A DNA stretch of 21,552 nt from Tenderia sp965602225 (GTDB lineage: Bacteria; Pseudomonadota; Gammaproteobacteria; Tenderiales; Tenderiaceae). Location: the NCBI GenBank assembly GCA_965602225.1, contig CBFCYE010000039.1, positions 1 to 21,552 of the forward strand. The letters are read 5' to 3'. Positions 15,187-21,552 of the stretch are shown here, piece after piece. How positions within the stretch are numbered: position 1 is the first letter of the stretch; each line of letters starts with the position of its first letter. Both the position numbers and the translations under genes were made by a program. The notes under the pieces are model-generated. The model ran no database searches, was not told where the DNA came from, and saw nothing but the letters and a program-made list of their open reading frames with translations.

Positions 15187-16596
15187 TTAAATCTGTTTCA
15201 TATGTACCAGATCAAGGCTATTGCCTAGCGTGGGGATAATCAGCCGCTCTACCCCAAGCGCCTTGACCTGTTCGGCCAGTGGTTCAATCGCCTGCGCTTC
15301 ACCGTGTACCAATGCCAGTGGTGGACGACCGTCAAAATGGCCATACCACTCAAGCAGGCCGTCTCGATCCGCATGGGCAGAGAATCCACCAATGGTATGG
15401 ATCTTTGCCGAGACGCTAACCACCTCGCCCCAGAGGTTGATCTGCGTGGCCCCATCGACCAACAAACGCCCCAAGGTGCCGCGGGCCTGAAAACCAACAA
15501 TCAAAACATGGCAGTTGCGACGCCAGATATTGTGTTTGAAATGATGTTTGATCCGTCCACCGCTACACATGCCACTGCCGGCAATCACAATTGCGCCACT
15601 GCGAATCTGATTGATAGCCATGGAATCATCAGCGCTACGACTAATGTGTAAATTAGGCAATTTAAAGGGATTGCCATTGCGTTGCTGCAAGGCCTTGGTC
15701 TCACGGTCATATAACTCACGATGACTGCTGTAGACCTCGGTGGCCTCAATGGCCATCGGGCTATCCAGAAAAACGGCCCATTTCTCCAGCTGCCACTTTT
15801 CATAATTCATATTAAAGGCGTACAGCAACTCCTGGGTACGACCAACGGCAAACGAAGGGATCATAACAATGCCCTTGTCATGCTTGGCATTGAGCAAGAC
15901 CTGCTCCAGCTCATCCCAGGTTTCATCCCAGGGGCGGTGATCGCGATCGCCATAAGTGCTTTCCATCAACACCAGATCTGCCTGTTTGATGATGGCCGGA
16001 TCTTGCAGAATCGGCGCGCCGCGATGCCCCAGGTCACCACTAAACACCAACTTGCGGGTCACGCCTTTATCGCTCAACCACATTTCAACAATGCTGGAAC
16101 CGAGAATATGGCCGGCATCATTGAGGCGGATCTTTACCCCAGGCAGGATTTCGGTCTCAACGCTGTAATCCAGCGGCACAAACTGATCCATTACCAGCTC
16201 GGCATCAGCCATGGTGTAGAGCGGCTCGATCAAGGGCAGGTGTTTACGCTGGCGTTTACGGTTCTGCCACTCGACCTCTCTTTCATTCAGATAGCCGGAG
16301 TCCTTCAACAGGATCTTGCACAGATCAGCGCTGGCATGATGGGTAAAGATTGGTCCGTCAAAACCGGCCTTGGCCAGCAAGGGCAGGCGACCGGAATGAT
16401 CGAGGTGGGAATGGGTCAACACCACCGCATCAATGCTACCGACATCAAATGGGAATGGTTTGGCATTGCGGGCCTCATCCTCCGGCGTGCCCTGGATCAG
16501 GCCACATTCCACCAGCAACGAATAAGCACCGACCCTCAATAGATAGCAGGAACCCGTAACCTCCTGCGTCGCCCCCAGAAACTGAAGTTGTAACAT
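15187..16596 (-). CDS. Beta-CASP family metallo-beta-lactamase protein (predicted RNA-processing nuclease)
   Basis: A 469-residue protein of the YSH1/CPSF-like group (COG1236). It begins LQFLGATQEVTGSCYLL, has the metal-binding THSHLDH with His62, His64, Asp66 and His67, then His163, and Asp188 in SGDLGH. STYGDRDH at 213-220 opens the beta-CASP insertion, which continues with IPSFAVGRTQELL. It closes with the RNA-specificity segment GFQARGTLGR (368-377), FSAHAD giving His408, and His431 in ALVHGE. Members cleave RNA with two zinc ions; all metal ligands are present. The start at 16596 is chosen because AAAGGAG lies six bases before it and the family fold begins there; a longer frame to 16674 would add 26 unrelated residues and run through the promoter. 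It is coupled to the downstream methyltransferase gene. Confidence 0.92.
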   Translation of the reverse strand: MLQLQFLGATQEVTGSCYLLRVGAYSLLVECGLIQGTPEDEARNAKPFPFDVGSIDAVVLTHSHLDHSGRLPLLAKAGFDGPIFTHHASADLCKILLKDSGYLNEREVEWQNRKRQRKHLPLIEPLYTMADAELVMDQFVPLDYSVETEILPGVKIRLNDAGHILGSSIVEMWLSDKGVTRKLVFSGDLGHRGAPILQDPAIIKQADLVLMESTYGDRDHRPWDETWDELEQVLLNAKHDKGIVMIPSFAVGRTQELLYAFNMNYEKWQLEKWAVFLDSPMAIEATEVYSSHRELYDRETKALQQRNGNPFKLPNLHISRSADDSMAINQIRSGAIVIAGSGMCSGGRIKHHFKHNIWRRNCHVLIVGFQARGTLGRLLVDGATQINLWGEVVSVSAKIHTIGGFSAHADRDGLLEWYGHFDGRPPLALVHGEAQAIEPLAEQVKALGVERLIIPTLGNSLDLVHMKQI

Positions 16597-16602
16597 GCTC
16601 GA

Positions 16603-16609
16603 CTCCTTT
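16603..16609 (-). promoter_or_regulatory. Ribosome binding site of the beta-CASP gene
   Basis: AAAGGAG on the minus strand ends six bases before the ATG at 16596. It is the best Shine-Dalgarno sequence in the window and decides the start. Confidence 0.85.
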
Positions 16610-16626
16610 GGTTGCGCTACAACTTC

Positions 16627-16632
16627 AGTATA
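16627..16632 (-). promoter_or_regulatory. Candidate -10 box for the beta-CASP/methyltransferase operon
   Basis: TATACT on the minus strand matches TATAAT at five of six positions and would place the transcript start near 16620, just before the ribosome binding site. No -35 box stands at 16-18 bases; that position is occupied by the direct repeat at 16641-16660. An activator-dependent promoter is therefore possible. Confidence 0.4.
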
Positions 16633-16640
16633 TGCAATTT

Positions 16641-16660
16641 GGCCGAAACAGGCCGAAAAC
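16641..16660. repeat. Direct repeat with a 10-base period in the divergent promoter region
   Basis: GGCCGAAA occurs at 16641-16648 and again at 16651-16658, exactly one helical turn apart, over the expected -35 zone of the leftward promoter. This spacing suits tandem binding of a regulator. The flanks extend the match to GGCCGAAAC(A) and GGCCGAAAAC. Confidence 0.5.
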
Positions 16661-16687
16661 TTATCCCCCGCCATAAACAGCCAAAAC

Positions 16688-16703
16688 TGTGACCTCAGTC
16701 ACA
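16688..16703. promoter_or_regulatory. CRP/Vfr-type binding site between the divergent operons
   Basis: TGTGA-CCTCAG-TCACA is an exact match to the CRP consensus half-sites and spacing. Its centre lies 65 bases before the start of the rightward gene at 16761. It is about 75 bases before the predicted leftward transcript start. It could regulate either or both operons. A relative such as Vfr would read nearly the same sequence. Confidence 0.65.
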
Positions 16704-16750
16704 AAACCACACTATTCCTATCAACAACCCCATTCAGCGGACGACATATT

Positions 16751-16755
16751 AAGGA
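16751..16755 (+). promoter_or_regulatory. Ribosome binding site that sets the start at 16761
   Basis: AAGGA lies five bases before the ATG at 16761. The longer frame from 16689 would begin inside the CRP-like site, so the later start is preferred. Confidence 0.65.
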
Positions 16756-16760
16756 ACGGG

Positions 16761-17372
16761 ATGTGGAAACGGGGATATGGGGTAATGCTGAATCATTTAC
16801 AGACAACGATTGCATCGACAATAGTGGCAATCGCCTTGTTGCTGGGCTCAAGTTATGCCCGGGCGCTGACCAGCAGCGAATACAGTTTCGACGAGCAGGT
16901 ACAGCAGTCAGACCTGATTCTGGTTGGTACTGTCAATCAAATCAACAGCTTCTGGGGTGAAGGCCGTGGCGCTGACACTATTTTCTCCACCATTCAACTA
17001 ACTGATCTTGAACTGATTAAAGGCAATCAGCCTGACGCTGAATACAGCCTCAGAGTCATCGGCGGCATCATCGGCGACCAGGCCCAGGTTTATCCCGGCC
17101 TGCCACAGTTTGTCAGTGGCCAGCGCTATCTGCTGTTTATCAAGGGCAACAACCGCAGCATGTTTCCTATCATCGGTGCCGGCCAAGGCTTTTACCAGGT
17201 GCAATGGGATGCCGAGCAACAGCGTCAGATTGCCATTCCCGCCACCAGCGGCAGTAGCAGCCTGTCACTGACACGCCAGGCCACCAGCCGAAATCACCAA
17301 CACAGCCAGCAAAGCCAGGCCCTTGAAACGCTGGTCGACCAGATTCGTAGCTCATTGAGTCAGGGCCAATAA
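16761..17372 (+). CDS. Exported protein of unknown function paired with a matrixin-like protease
   Basis: A 203-residue protein with a signal peptide (basic MWKRG start, hydrophobic stretch about 15-31, cleavage near ARA at 33-35). The mature part begins with EQVQQSDLILVGTVNQI. It continues TIFSTIQLTDLELIKG and YSLRVIGGIIGD, then FVSGQRYLLFIKG (117-129). This strand pattern, exposure of a flux of short beta strands around a KG turn and a final GxRYLLFxxG, is shared by many small bacterial secreted proteins and looks like an OB/NTR-type barrel. The last 40 residues are Ser/Gln-rich. It lies two bases before the protease gene, so the two are co-translated and probably function together, for example as a chaperone, inhibitor or accessory factor. 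No homologue of known function was recognised. An alternative start is at 16785. Confidence 0.7.
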   Translation: MWKRGYGVMLNHLQTTIASTIVAIALLLGSSYARALTSSEYSFDEQVQQSDLILVGTVNQINSFWGEGRGADTIFSTIQLTDLELIKGNQPDAEYSLRVIGGIIGDQAQVYPGLPQFVSGQRYLLFIKGNNRSMFPIIGAGQGFYQVQWDAEQQRQIAIPATSGSSSLSLTRQATSRNHQHSQQSQALETLVDQIRSSLSQGQ

Positions 17373-17374
17373 TC

Positions 17375-18526
17375 ATGAAAAACTGGCGCTTACTCCTAAT
17401 ACTACTGAGCCTTAGCTGCCTCACCAGCCAGGCGTGGGGCTTTAGCTATCGCGGCCAGTCCGAAGGCAACTTTACTGGCCCGACCCACAGCGGCACAGCC
17501 GTCAGCTGGCATCAACGCCAGGTAAGCATGGGGCTCAACTTTGGTTCTGAGTGGAACGATAGCGCCCGACTGGCCTTGCAACAATGGAACGAGGCTGGCG
17601 CCGATTTTGAATGGGAGGCCAGCAGCAATAGTGGTCAAACCTGCGTCAATGATGGCATCAACAGCACCGGCTGGGCCGACACTGGCTGTAGTTCCGAATG
17701 GGGCAGCATCATCGCCACCACCCGGGTCAGCATGACCCGAATTGGCGGCACCTGGTACATCAACGACACCGACGTCATCTTCAATTCAAAGCTGCAATAC
17801 GATTCTTATGCCGGCCCACTGCGCCGCGATGCCGATGGTCGTCCTGTATACGATTTCATCCGCGTCGCCCTGCACGAATTTGGCCACGCCGCCGGTCTGT
17901 TACACCCGGATGAAGCAGGCCAGAATGTCGACTCAATCATGAACACTGGCAACAAGAGCCTGTCTCTCGACCGACTCCAGGACGACGACATCCAGGGCAT
18001 TCGCCACCTCTACGCAGACGCACAGGGCGACCAGCTCGACATCACCCTGGAGGGTTTCAAACAATTTGCGATCAATGGCGAACTCGTCAACATCAACGTC
18101 GACTACCTGCGCAACTACCGCAACAGTGCCAGTCAGGGGCTGACACTGGAGGTTCGAGCCACCCCATCAAACAACACGGACAGAGAATACGTACTTAGCC
18201 GCATCACTTTGGCGCAGCTCGACGCAGCGGAACAACGCTACCTCGGCAATCTCAGTGGTGACTATCTCTCGCCACCAGCCGGACTGCACAGCCTTACCCT
18301 GGTATTGCTTGAGGCACAATCGGCCACACCGCTCTACTCTCAAGCGATTGGTTATATAGAGGTAGAAAGCGACACACTCAACGCCGATAGCCAAGCCATC
18401 GAAACAAACAACAGCGCCGACACTGGCGGTGGTGGTGGCGGTAGTCTGAACGGCATGTTGCTACTGGTCTTGATCGGGACTTGGCTCAGCCGCACCCTCT
18501 GTCGTCACTCACACATCCGCCGCTAA
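17375..18526 (+). CDS. Matrixin-like zinc metalloprotease with GlyGly-CTERM sorting tail
   Basis: A 383-residue secreted metzincin. The signal peptide covers about residues 1-22 (cleavage near AWG). The catalytic domain runs to about residue 215. Its zinc motif HEFGHAAGLLH gives His167, His171 and His177 with catalytic Glu168, and the Met-turn SIMN has Met189. Cys90 and Cys105 may form a disulphide. A beta-rich region (220-335) follows, then the GlyGly-CTERM tail: six glycines at 351-356, a hydrophobic helix at 358-370 and a basic end (LCRHSHIRR). In known systems this tail is cut by rhombosortase after inner-membrane passage, and the protein leaves by type II secretion. Its substrate is unknown. 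It is co-expressed with the exported protein encoded just upstream and ends inside a terminator. Confidence 0.92.
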   Translation: MKNWRLLLILLSLSCLTSQAWGFSYRGQSEGNFTGPTHSGTAVSWHQRQVSMGLNFGSEWNDSARLALQQWNEAGADFEWEASSNSGQTCVNDGINSTGWADTGCSSEWGSIIATTRVSMTRIGGTWYINDTDVIFNSKLQYDSYAGPLRRDADGRPVYDFIRVALHEFGHAAGLLHPDEAGQNVDSIMNTGNKSLSLDRLQDDDIQGIRHLYADAQGDQLDITLEGFKQFAINGELVNINVDYLRNYRNSASQGLTLEVRATPSNNTDREYVLSRITLAQLDAAEQRYLGNLSGDYLSPPAGLHSLTLVLLEAQSATPLYSQAIGYIEVESDTLNADSQAIETNNSADTGGGGGGSLNGMLLLVLIGTWLSRTLCRHSHIRR

Positions 18527-18540
18527 GCGGATTTCTTTTT
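18515..18540 (+). terminator. Terminator overlapping the protease stop codon
   Basis: ATCCGC (18515-18520) pairs with GCGGAT (18527-18532). The six-base loop holds the end of the reading frame, including the TAA stop at 18524-18526. TTCTTTTT follows. A terminating ribosome would cover the hairpin, so termination may depend on translation status. Confidence 0.7.
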
Positions 18541-18559
18541 CTACAGCATAGACTTAGAT

Positions 18560-18588
18560 TTGGTTCAAACAGCCATGTTTGCTAAAAT
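18560..18588 (+). promoter_or_regulatory. Sigma-70 promoter of the SulP gene
   Basis: TTGGTT (18560-18565) and TAAAAT (18583-18588) are 17 bases apart. The -10 box matches at five of six positions and the -35 box at three. Transcription would start near 18595, giving a leader of about 30 bases to the ATG at 18626. That supports the ATG at 18626 over the longer frame. Confidence 0.5.
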
Positions 18589-18612
18589 GCGCCCCCTCTT
18601 TACCATCCCACC

Positions 18613-18617
18613 AAAGG
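18613..18617 (+). promoter_or_regulatory. Ribosome binding site that sets the SulP start
   Basis: AAAGG is eight bases before the ATG at 18626. A longer in-frame TTG start at 18560 would coincide with the -35 box and has no ribosome binding site. Confidence 0.6.
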
Positions 18618-18625
18618 TAGCCCTG

Positions 18626-20155
18626 ATGTTCGAACTCCGCGCCAATCCTGCCGCCAATCTCAAAAACGACCTGCTCTCCGGTCTGACCGTGGCCCTGGCC
18701 CTGGTGCCCGAGGCTGTCGCCTTTGCCTTTGTCGCTGGAGTGGAACCGCTGGTGGGCCTGTATGCGGCATTTATGGTGGGCCTGATCACAGCGGCAATCG
18801 GCGGTCGTCCGGGCATGATTTCCGGTGCCACCGGCGCGCTGGCAGTCGTGATGGTGGCCCTGGTGGCCGAACACGGGGTTGAATACTTGTTTGCCACGGT
18901 GGTGTTGATGGGCATCATCCAGGTCGGCGCCGGGATGCTGAAGCTGGGCAAATTCATTCGCCTGGTGCCCTACCCGGTGATGCTGGGTTTCGTAAACGGC
19001 CTGGCGATCGTCATCTTTCTGGCCCAGCTACCGCAATTCCAGGTGACAGGTGAAAACGGTGTGACTGAATGGCTCAGCGGCAGCGCCCTGTTTATGCTGC
19101 TTGGCCTGGTCGTCCTAACCATGGCCATCATCCACTTTCTGCCCAAATTCACCAAGGCCATCCCATCTTCACTGGCGGCGATAGTCGTAGTCAGTCTTAT
19201 CGTCATCGCCTTTAACGTCGATGTCCGCACCGTTGGCGACATGGCCTCAATTGCCGGTGGTCTGCCAGATTTCCATATCCCAAGCGTGCCCTTCAGCCTG
19301 GAAACCCTGTGGATCTGCCTGCCCTACGCCGTCATCCTCGCTGCCATCGGTCTGATCGAATCGCTACTGACCCTGACCCTGATCGACGAGATCACCGAGA
19401 CCCGTGGTCGCGGCAACAAGGAATGCATCGGCCAGGGTGCTGCCAATATAGCCACCGGTTTTTTCGGCGGCATGGGTGGCTGCGCCATGATCGGCCAGAG
19501 CATGATCAACGTAAACTCCGGTGGCCGCGGCCGCATGTCCGGCATCTCGGCGGCACTGTTCCTGCTCTGTTTCATCCTGTTTGCTTCCAGCTTGATCGAG
19601 ATAATCCCACTGGCAGCCCTGCTGGGCGTCATGTTCATTGTCGTCATTGGCACCTTTGAGTGGTCCAGTTTCCGTATTCTGGGCAAGATCCCGAAATCAG
19701 ACGCCTTCGTCATCGTGCTGGTCTCCGGCGTCACTGTCGCTACCGACCTGGCCATCGCCGTGGTAGTAGGAGTGATTGTTTCGGCGCTGGTGTTCGCCTG
19801 GAACGCTGCCAAACGCATGGATGCAGTCAGCCACACCGATGAAAACGGCACCAAGGTCTACATCATGCACGGGGCGCTGTTCTTCGGCTCTATCCACAGT
19901 TTCAAGGAGCTGTTCGAGCCACGTAACGATGCCGACGATGTCATCATCGATTTCCTCGATACCCGTGTCTATGACCATTCAGGCATTGAGGCGATTGACG
20001 CCGTAGCCGAACGTTATCTCAATGCCGGCAAGACCCTGCACCTGCGTCACCTCAGCCCTGAGTGCCGAAAGCTGCTGAAAAAGGCCGGCAATCTGGTCGA
20101 GGCCAACTACATCGAAGACCCGAAGTACAAAGTGGCCGACGACAATCTAGCCTGA
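18626..20155 (+). CDS. SulP family inorganic anion transporter with STAS domain
   Basis: A 509-residue inner-membrane transporter. It starts with the cytoplasmic NLKNDLLSGLTVALALVPEAVAFAFVAG (SulP signature region, 11-38). About a dozen hydrophobic segments run to residue 395, including GLYAAF, GATGA and the conserved QGAANIATGFFGGMGGCAMIGQS region near 270-292. The C-terminal STAS domain (about 408-500) has DHSG at 450-453, matching the DxSG phosphorylation loop of anti-sigma antagonists. Family members carry sulphate, bicarbonate or other anions, often with Na+. The length fits the short bacterial type related to BicA-like transporters, but substrate cannot be told from sequence. No sulphate assimilation or carbonic anhydrase gene lies nearby. 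It has its own promoter and terminator. Confidence 0.93.
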   Translation: MFELRANPAANLKNDLLSGLTVALALVPEAVAFAFVAGVEPLVGLYAAFMVGLITAAIGGRPGMISGATGALAVVMVALVAEHGVEYLFATVVLMGIIQVGAGMLKLGKFIRLVPYPVMLGFVNGLAIVIFLAQLPQFQVTGENGVTEWLSGSALFMLLGLVVLTMAIIHFLPKFTKAIPSSLAAIVVVSLIVIAFNVDVRTVGDMASIAGGLPDFHIPSVPFSLETLWICLPYAVILAAIGLIESLLTLTLIDEITETRGRGNKECIGQGAANIATGFFGGMGGCAMIGQSMINVNSGGRGRMSGISAALFLLCFILFASSLIEIIPLAALLGVMFIVVIGTFEWSSFRILGKIPKSDAFVIVLVSGVTVATDLAIAVVVGVIVSALVFAWNAAKRMDAVSHTDENGTKVYIMHGALFFGSIHSFKELFEPRNDADDVIIDFLDTRVYDHSGIEAIDAVAERYLNAGKTLHLRHLSPECRKLLKKAGNLVEANYIEDPKYKVADDNLA

Positions 20156-20163
20156 TCCGTTTT

Positions 20164-20198
20164 AACCAGTCTGGCCACCATACCAGGCTGGTTATTTC
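20164..20198 (+). terminator. Terminator after the SulP gene
   Basis: AACCAGTCTGG (20164-20174) pairs with CCAGGCTGGTT (20183-20193) over 11 positions, one a G-U pair, with a short loop. The following TATTTC is only partly U-rich. It begins eight bases after the stop codon. Confidence 0.7.
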
Positions 20199-20236
20199 CT
20201 CATCTCAAGCACCATGAACTAGGCCATCAACTAAGG

Positions 20237-20242
20237 TAGAAT
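20237..20242 (+). promoter_or_regulatory. Candidate -10 box of the rnd gene
   Basis: TAGAAT matches TATAAT at five of six positions and would start transcription just before the ribosome binding site. No good -35 box is seen 16-18 bases upstream, so this is tentative. Confidence 0.25.
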
Positions 20243-20254
20243 GGCTTGATTTGC

Positions 20255-20261
20255 AAGAAGG
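20255..20261 (+). promoter_or_regulatory. Ribosome binding site that sets the RNase D start
   Basis: AAGAAGG ends seven bases before the ATG at 20269. An in-frame TTG at 20251 overlaps this site and is therefore unlikely to be the start. Confidence 0.7.
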
Positions 20262-20268
20262 CCTCGCC

Positions 20269-21411
20269 ATGGAAACCCGCTACATCACCCAGGCTGACGA
20301 ACTCGAGCAACTCTGCCAGCAACTCAGCCAGAGTGAATTCGTCACCGTTGATACCGAATTTGTTCGCGAGCAAACCTATTACCCGCAGCTGGCCCTGATC
20401 CAGATTGCCGATCAGCAGACCATCGCCTGCATCGACCCACTCACCATTGACGATCTAAGCCCACTCAAAAGGCTGTTTAGTAACCCAGCCGTGACCAAGG
20501 TGTTTCATGCCTCCGGGCAAGACATGGAGATCTTTTACCTGATCTTTGGCGAACTGCCCCATCCCCTGTTCGACACTCAGATTGCGGCCACCGTATTGGG
20601 CCAGGGTGAACAGATCGGCTATGCCAACCTGGTTAAGGAGCTGCTCGACATTGACCTGGACAAGAGTCACAGCCGCACCAACTGGCTGCAACGACCTCTT
20701 GATCCAAAACAGATCAGCTATGCCGAAGATGACGTCCGCTATCTGAGCCAGGTTTACCCGCTACAGTTAAAGGCCCTTGAAGCCCAGAACCGAAGCGACT
20801 GGCTGGCGGAAGATTTTGCCAATCTCGCCGACCCGGCCCGTTATCAGAGCGACCCAGAAACATCCTGGCGCAAGATCAAAGGGCTGAACAAACTCAAAGG
20901 GGTGCAGCTAGCTGTGCTGCAAAAAATTAGCGCCTGGCGCGAACAACAGGCCATCGAAAAAGACAAACCCAGACGCTGGATTGCCGCTGACGTGATCATG
21001 CTCGATATCGCCAAACTGCGCCCCAAAGACACCACGGCGCTGGAAAAGATTCGCGGCATCCCCGCCAATCTGGTGCAACGCAATGGCGACAAATTACTGC
21101 AATGCATTGCTGATGCCGAGGCCACGCCTAAAGAAGAGTGGCCTAAGCTACCCCGCCCCAAACGCCTGACCCCAGGACAGGATGCCTTGGTGGACGTACT
21201 GTCAGCGATTATCAAACTGAATGCCCAGCAATACCAGATCACGCCCACCACCCTGGCCAGCCGCAAAGAGCTGGAACAACTAGTACAAGGCGAGCGTGAA
21301 CTGGCCATTCTGAGCGGCTGGCGGCGGCACCACGGCGGTGAGCAGCTGCTGGCATTTTTACACGGTGATTGCCAGCTGCTCGCGCAAGACAACCAACTCA
21401 AACTGGAATAA
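20269..21411 (+). CDS. rnd: Ribonuclease D
   Basis: A 380-residue 3'-5' exoribonuclease of the DEDDy type that trims tRNA precursors and other small RNAs in the cytoplasm. The Exo I motif VTVDTEFVRE gives Asp28 and Glu30. Exo II has Asp85 in HASGQDMEIF. Exo III YAEDDVRYL gives Tyr151 and Asp155. An HRDC domain follows at about 208-290, including WRKIKGLNKLKGVQLAVL and RGIPANLVQRNGDKLL, and a second HRDC-like helical segment may occupy 300-370. Length and order match E. coli RNase D (about 375). It is monocistronic as far as visible: a terminator precedes it and a 94-base gap follows. All catalytic residues are present. Confidence 0.95.
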   Translation: METRYITQADELEQLCQQLSQSEFVTVDTEFVREQTYYPQLALIQIADQQTIACIDPLTIDDLSPLKRLFSNPAVTKVFHASGQDMEIFYLIFGELPHPLFDTQIAATVLGQGEQIGYANLVKELLDIDLDKSHSRTNWLQRPLDPKQISYAEDDVRYLSQVYPLQLKALEAQNRSDWLAEDFANLADPARYQSDPETSWRKIKGLNKLKGVQLAVLQKISAWREQQAIEKDKPRRWIAADVIMLDIAKLRPKDTTALEKIRGIPANLVQRNGDKLLQCIADAEATPKEEWPKLPRPKRLTPGQDALVDVLSAIIKLNAQQYQITPTTLASRKELEQLVQGERELAILSGWRRHHGGEQLLAFLHGDCQLLAQDNQLKLE

Positions 21412-21505
21412 CAAGATTCAAACCCGCATCAATCCGCGGGGGAAAGGGACAACAAAGCTTGATATCATCAAGCCCTATCCAACAGCAACAAAGACGGGAA
21501 CAAAC

Positions 21506-21552
21506 ATGAGCAAACAGGCCATCGACTGGACCATTACCTGCCACATGGATTA
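21506..21552 (+). CDS. Start of an unidentified gene, cut by the window end
   Basis: ATG at 21506 follows GGGA (21496-21499) with a six-base spacer, and the frame is open for 15 codons to the end of the window (MSKQAIDWTITCHMD). The fragment is too short to assign. It does not look like the beginning of YcgL, which often follows rnd in gammaproteobacteria. Confidence 0.5.
   Translation, partial: MSKQAIDWTITCHMD

Noticed and set aside
15721..16542. Plus-strand 273-codon open frame
   Set aside because: It lies fully antisense to the beta-CASP gene, whose motifs are unmistakable; no ribosome binding site and no recognisable product.
16597..16674. Longer N-terminus of the beta-CASP protein
   Set aside because: The extra 26 residues precede the conserved fold, cover the -10 box and ribosome binding site, and have no ribosome binding site of their own.
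19324..19854. Minus-strand 176-codon open frame
   Set aside because: Antisense shadow of the GC-rich SulP gene; rich in Met, Pro and Arg without domain features.
21423..21440. CCCGC/GCGGG hairpin after the rnd gene as terminator
   Set aside because: Only five base pairs, followed by a purine-rich stretch with no T run.

Overview
The window reads as chromosomal DNA of a free-living gammaproteobacterium, with moderate GC overall and GC-rich and AT-rich patches. The evidence is the housekeeping gene rnd, a SulP anion transporter, a long MHYT-type hybrid sensor kinase, a GGDEF response regulator and a protease with a GlyGly-CTERM tail. I cannot name the genus. No tRNA, rRNA, CRISPR array, transposase or integrase was seen.

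Layout. 1-386 (minus): 5' end of a CPA2-type cation/proton antiporter. 468-1175: a class I glutamine amidotransferase. 1179-1392: a decayed glycosyltransferase relic whose beginning resembles the intact GT2 gene at 4093. 1507-4053: an exported DUF3015 protein and an AT-rich DUF4105/Lnb_N-type envelope protein, lying between the relic and the intact GT2. 4949-7465: three tightly coupled genes for a nucleoside phosphorylase-fold protein, a spore photoproduct lyase-like radical SAM enzyme and a short-chain dehydrogenase. This set is the best candidate here for an undescribed system, since the lyase normally belongs to endospore formers.

7520-13585 is a minus-strand signalling block: a 1295-residue hybrid kinase (MHYT-PAS-GAF-HisKA-HATPase-REC-REC-HPt), a DUF2452 protein related to human C1orf50, and a REC-REC-GGDEF diguanylate cyclase whose first receiver lacks its phosphoacceptor Asp. 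13767-16596 is a coupled minus-strand pair: a two-part SAM methyltransferase and a beta-CASP metallo-beta-lactamase protein resembling RNA-processing nucleases.

The divergent region 16597-16760 holds an exact CRP-type palindrome (TGTGA-N6-TCACA) and a 10-bp-period direct repeat. To its right lie an exported small protein and a matrixin-like zinc protease with a GlyGly-CTERM tail, followed by a terminator whose loop contains the stop codon. Then come a SulP transporter with its own promoter and terminator, ribonuclease D, and the first codons of one more gene.

Several start codons were chosen by ribosome binding site and differ from the longest open frame: 13585, 16596, 16761, 18626 and 20269. 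All alignments, counts and motif matches were made by eye; family names come from recognising sequence patterns, not from searches.
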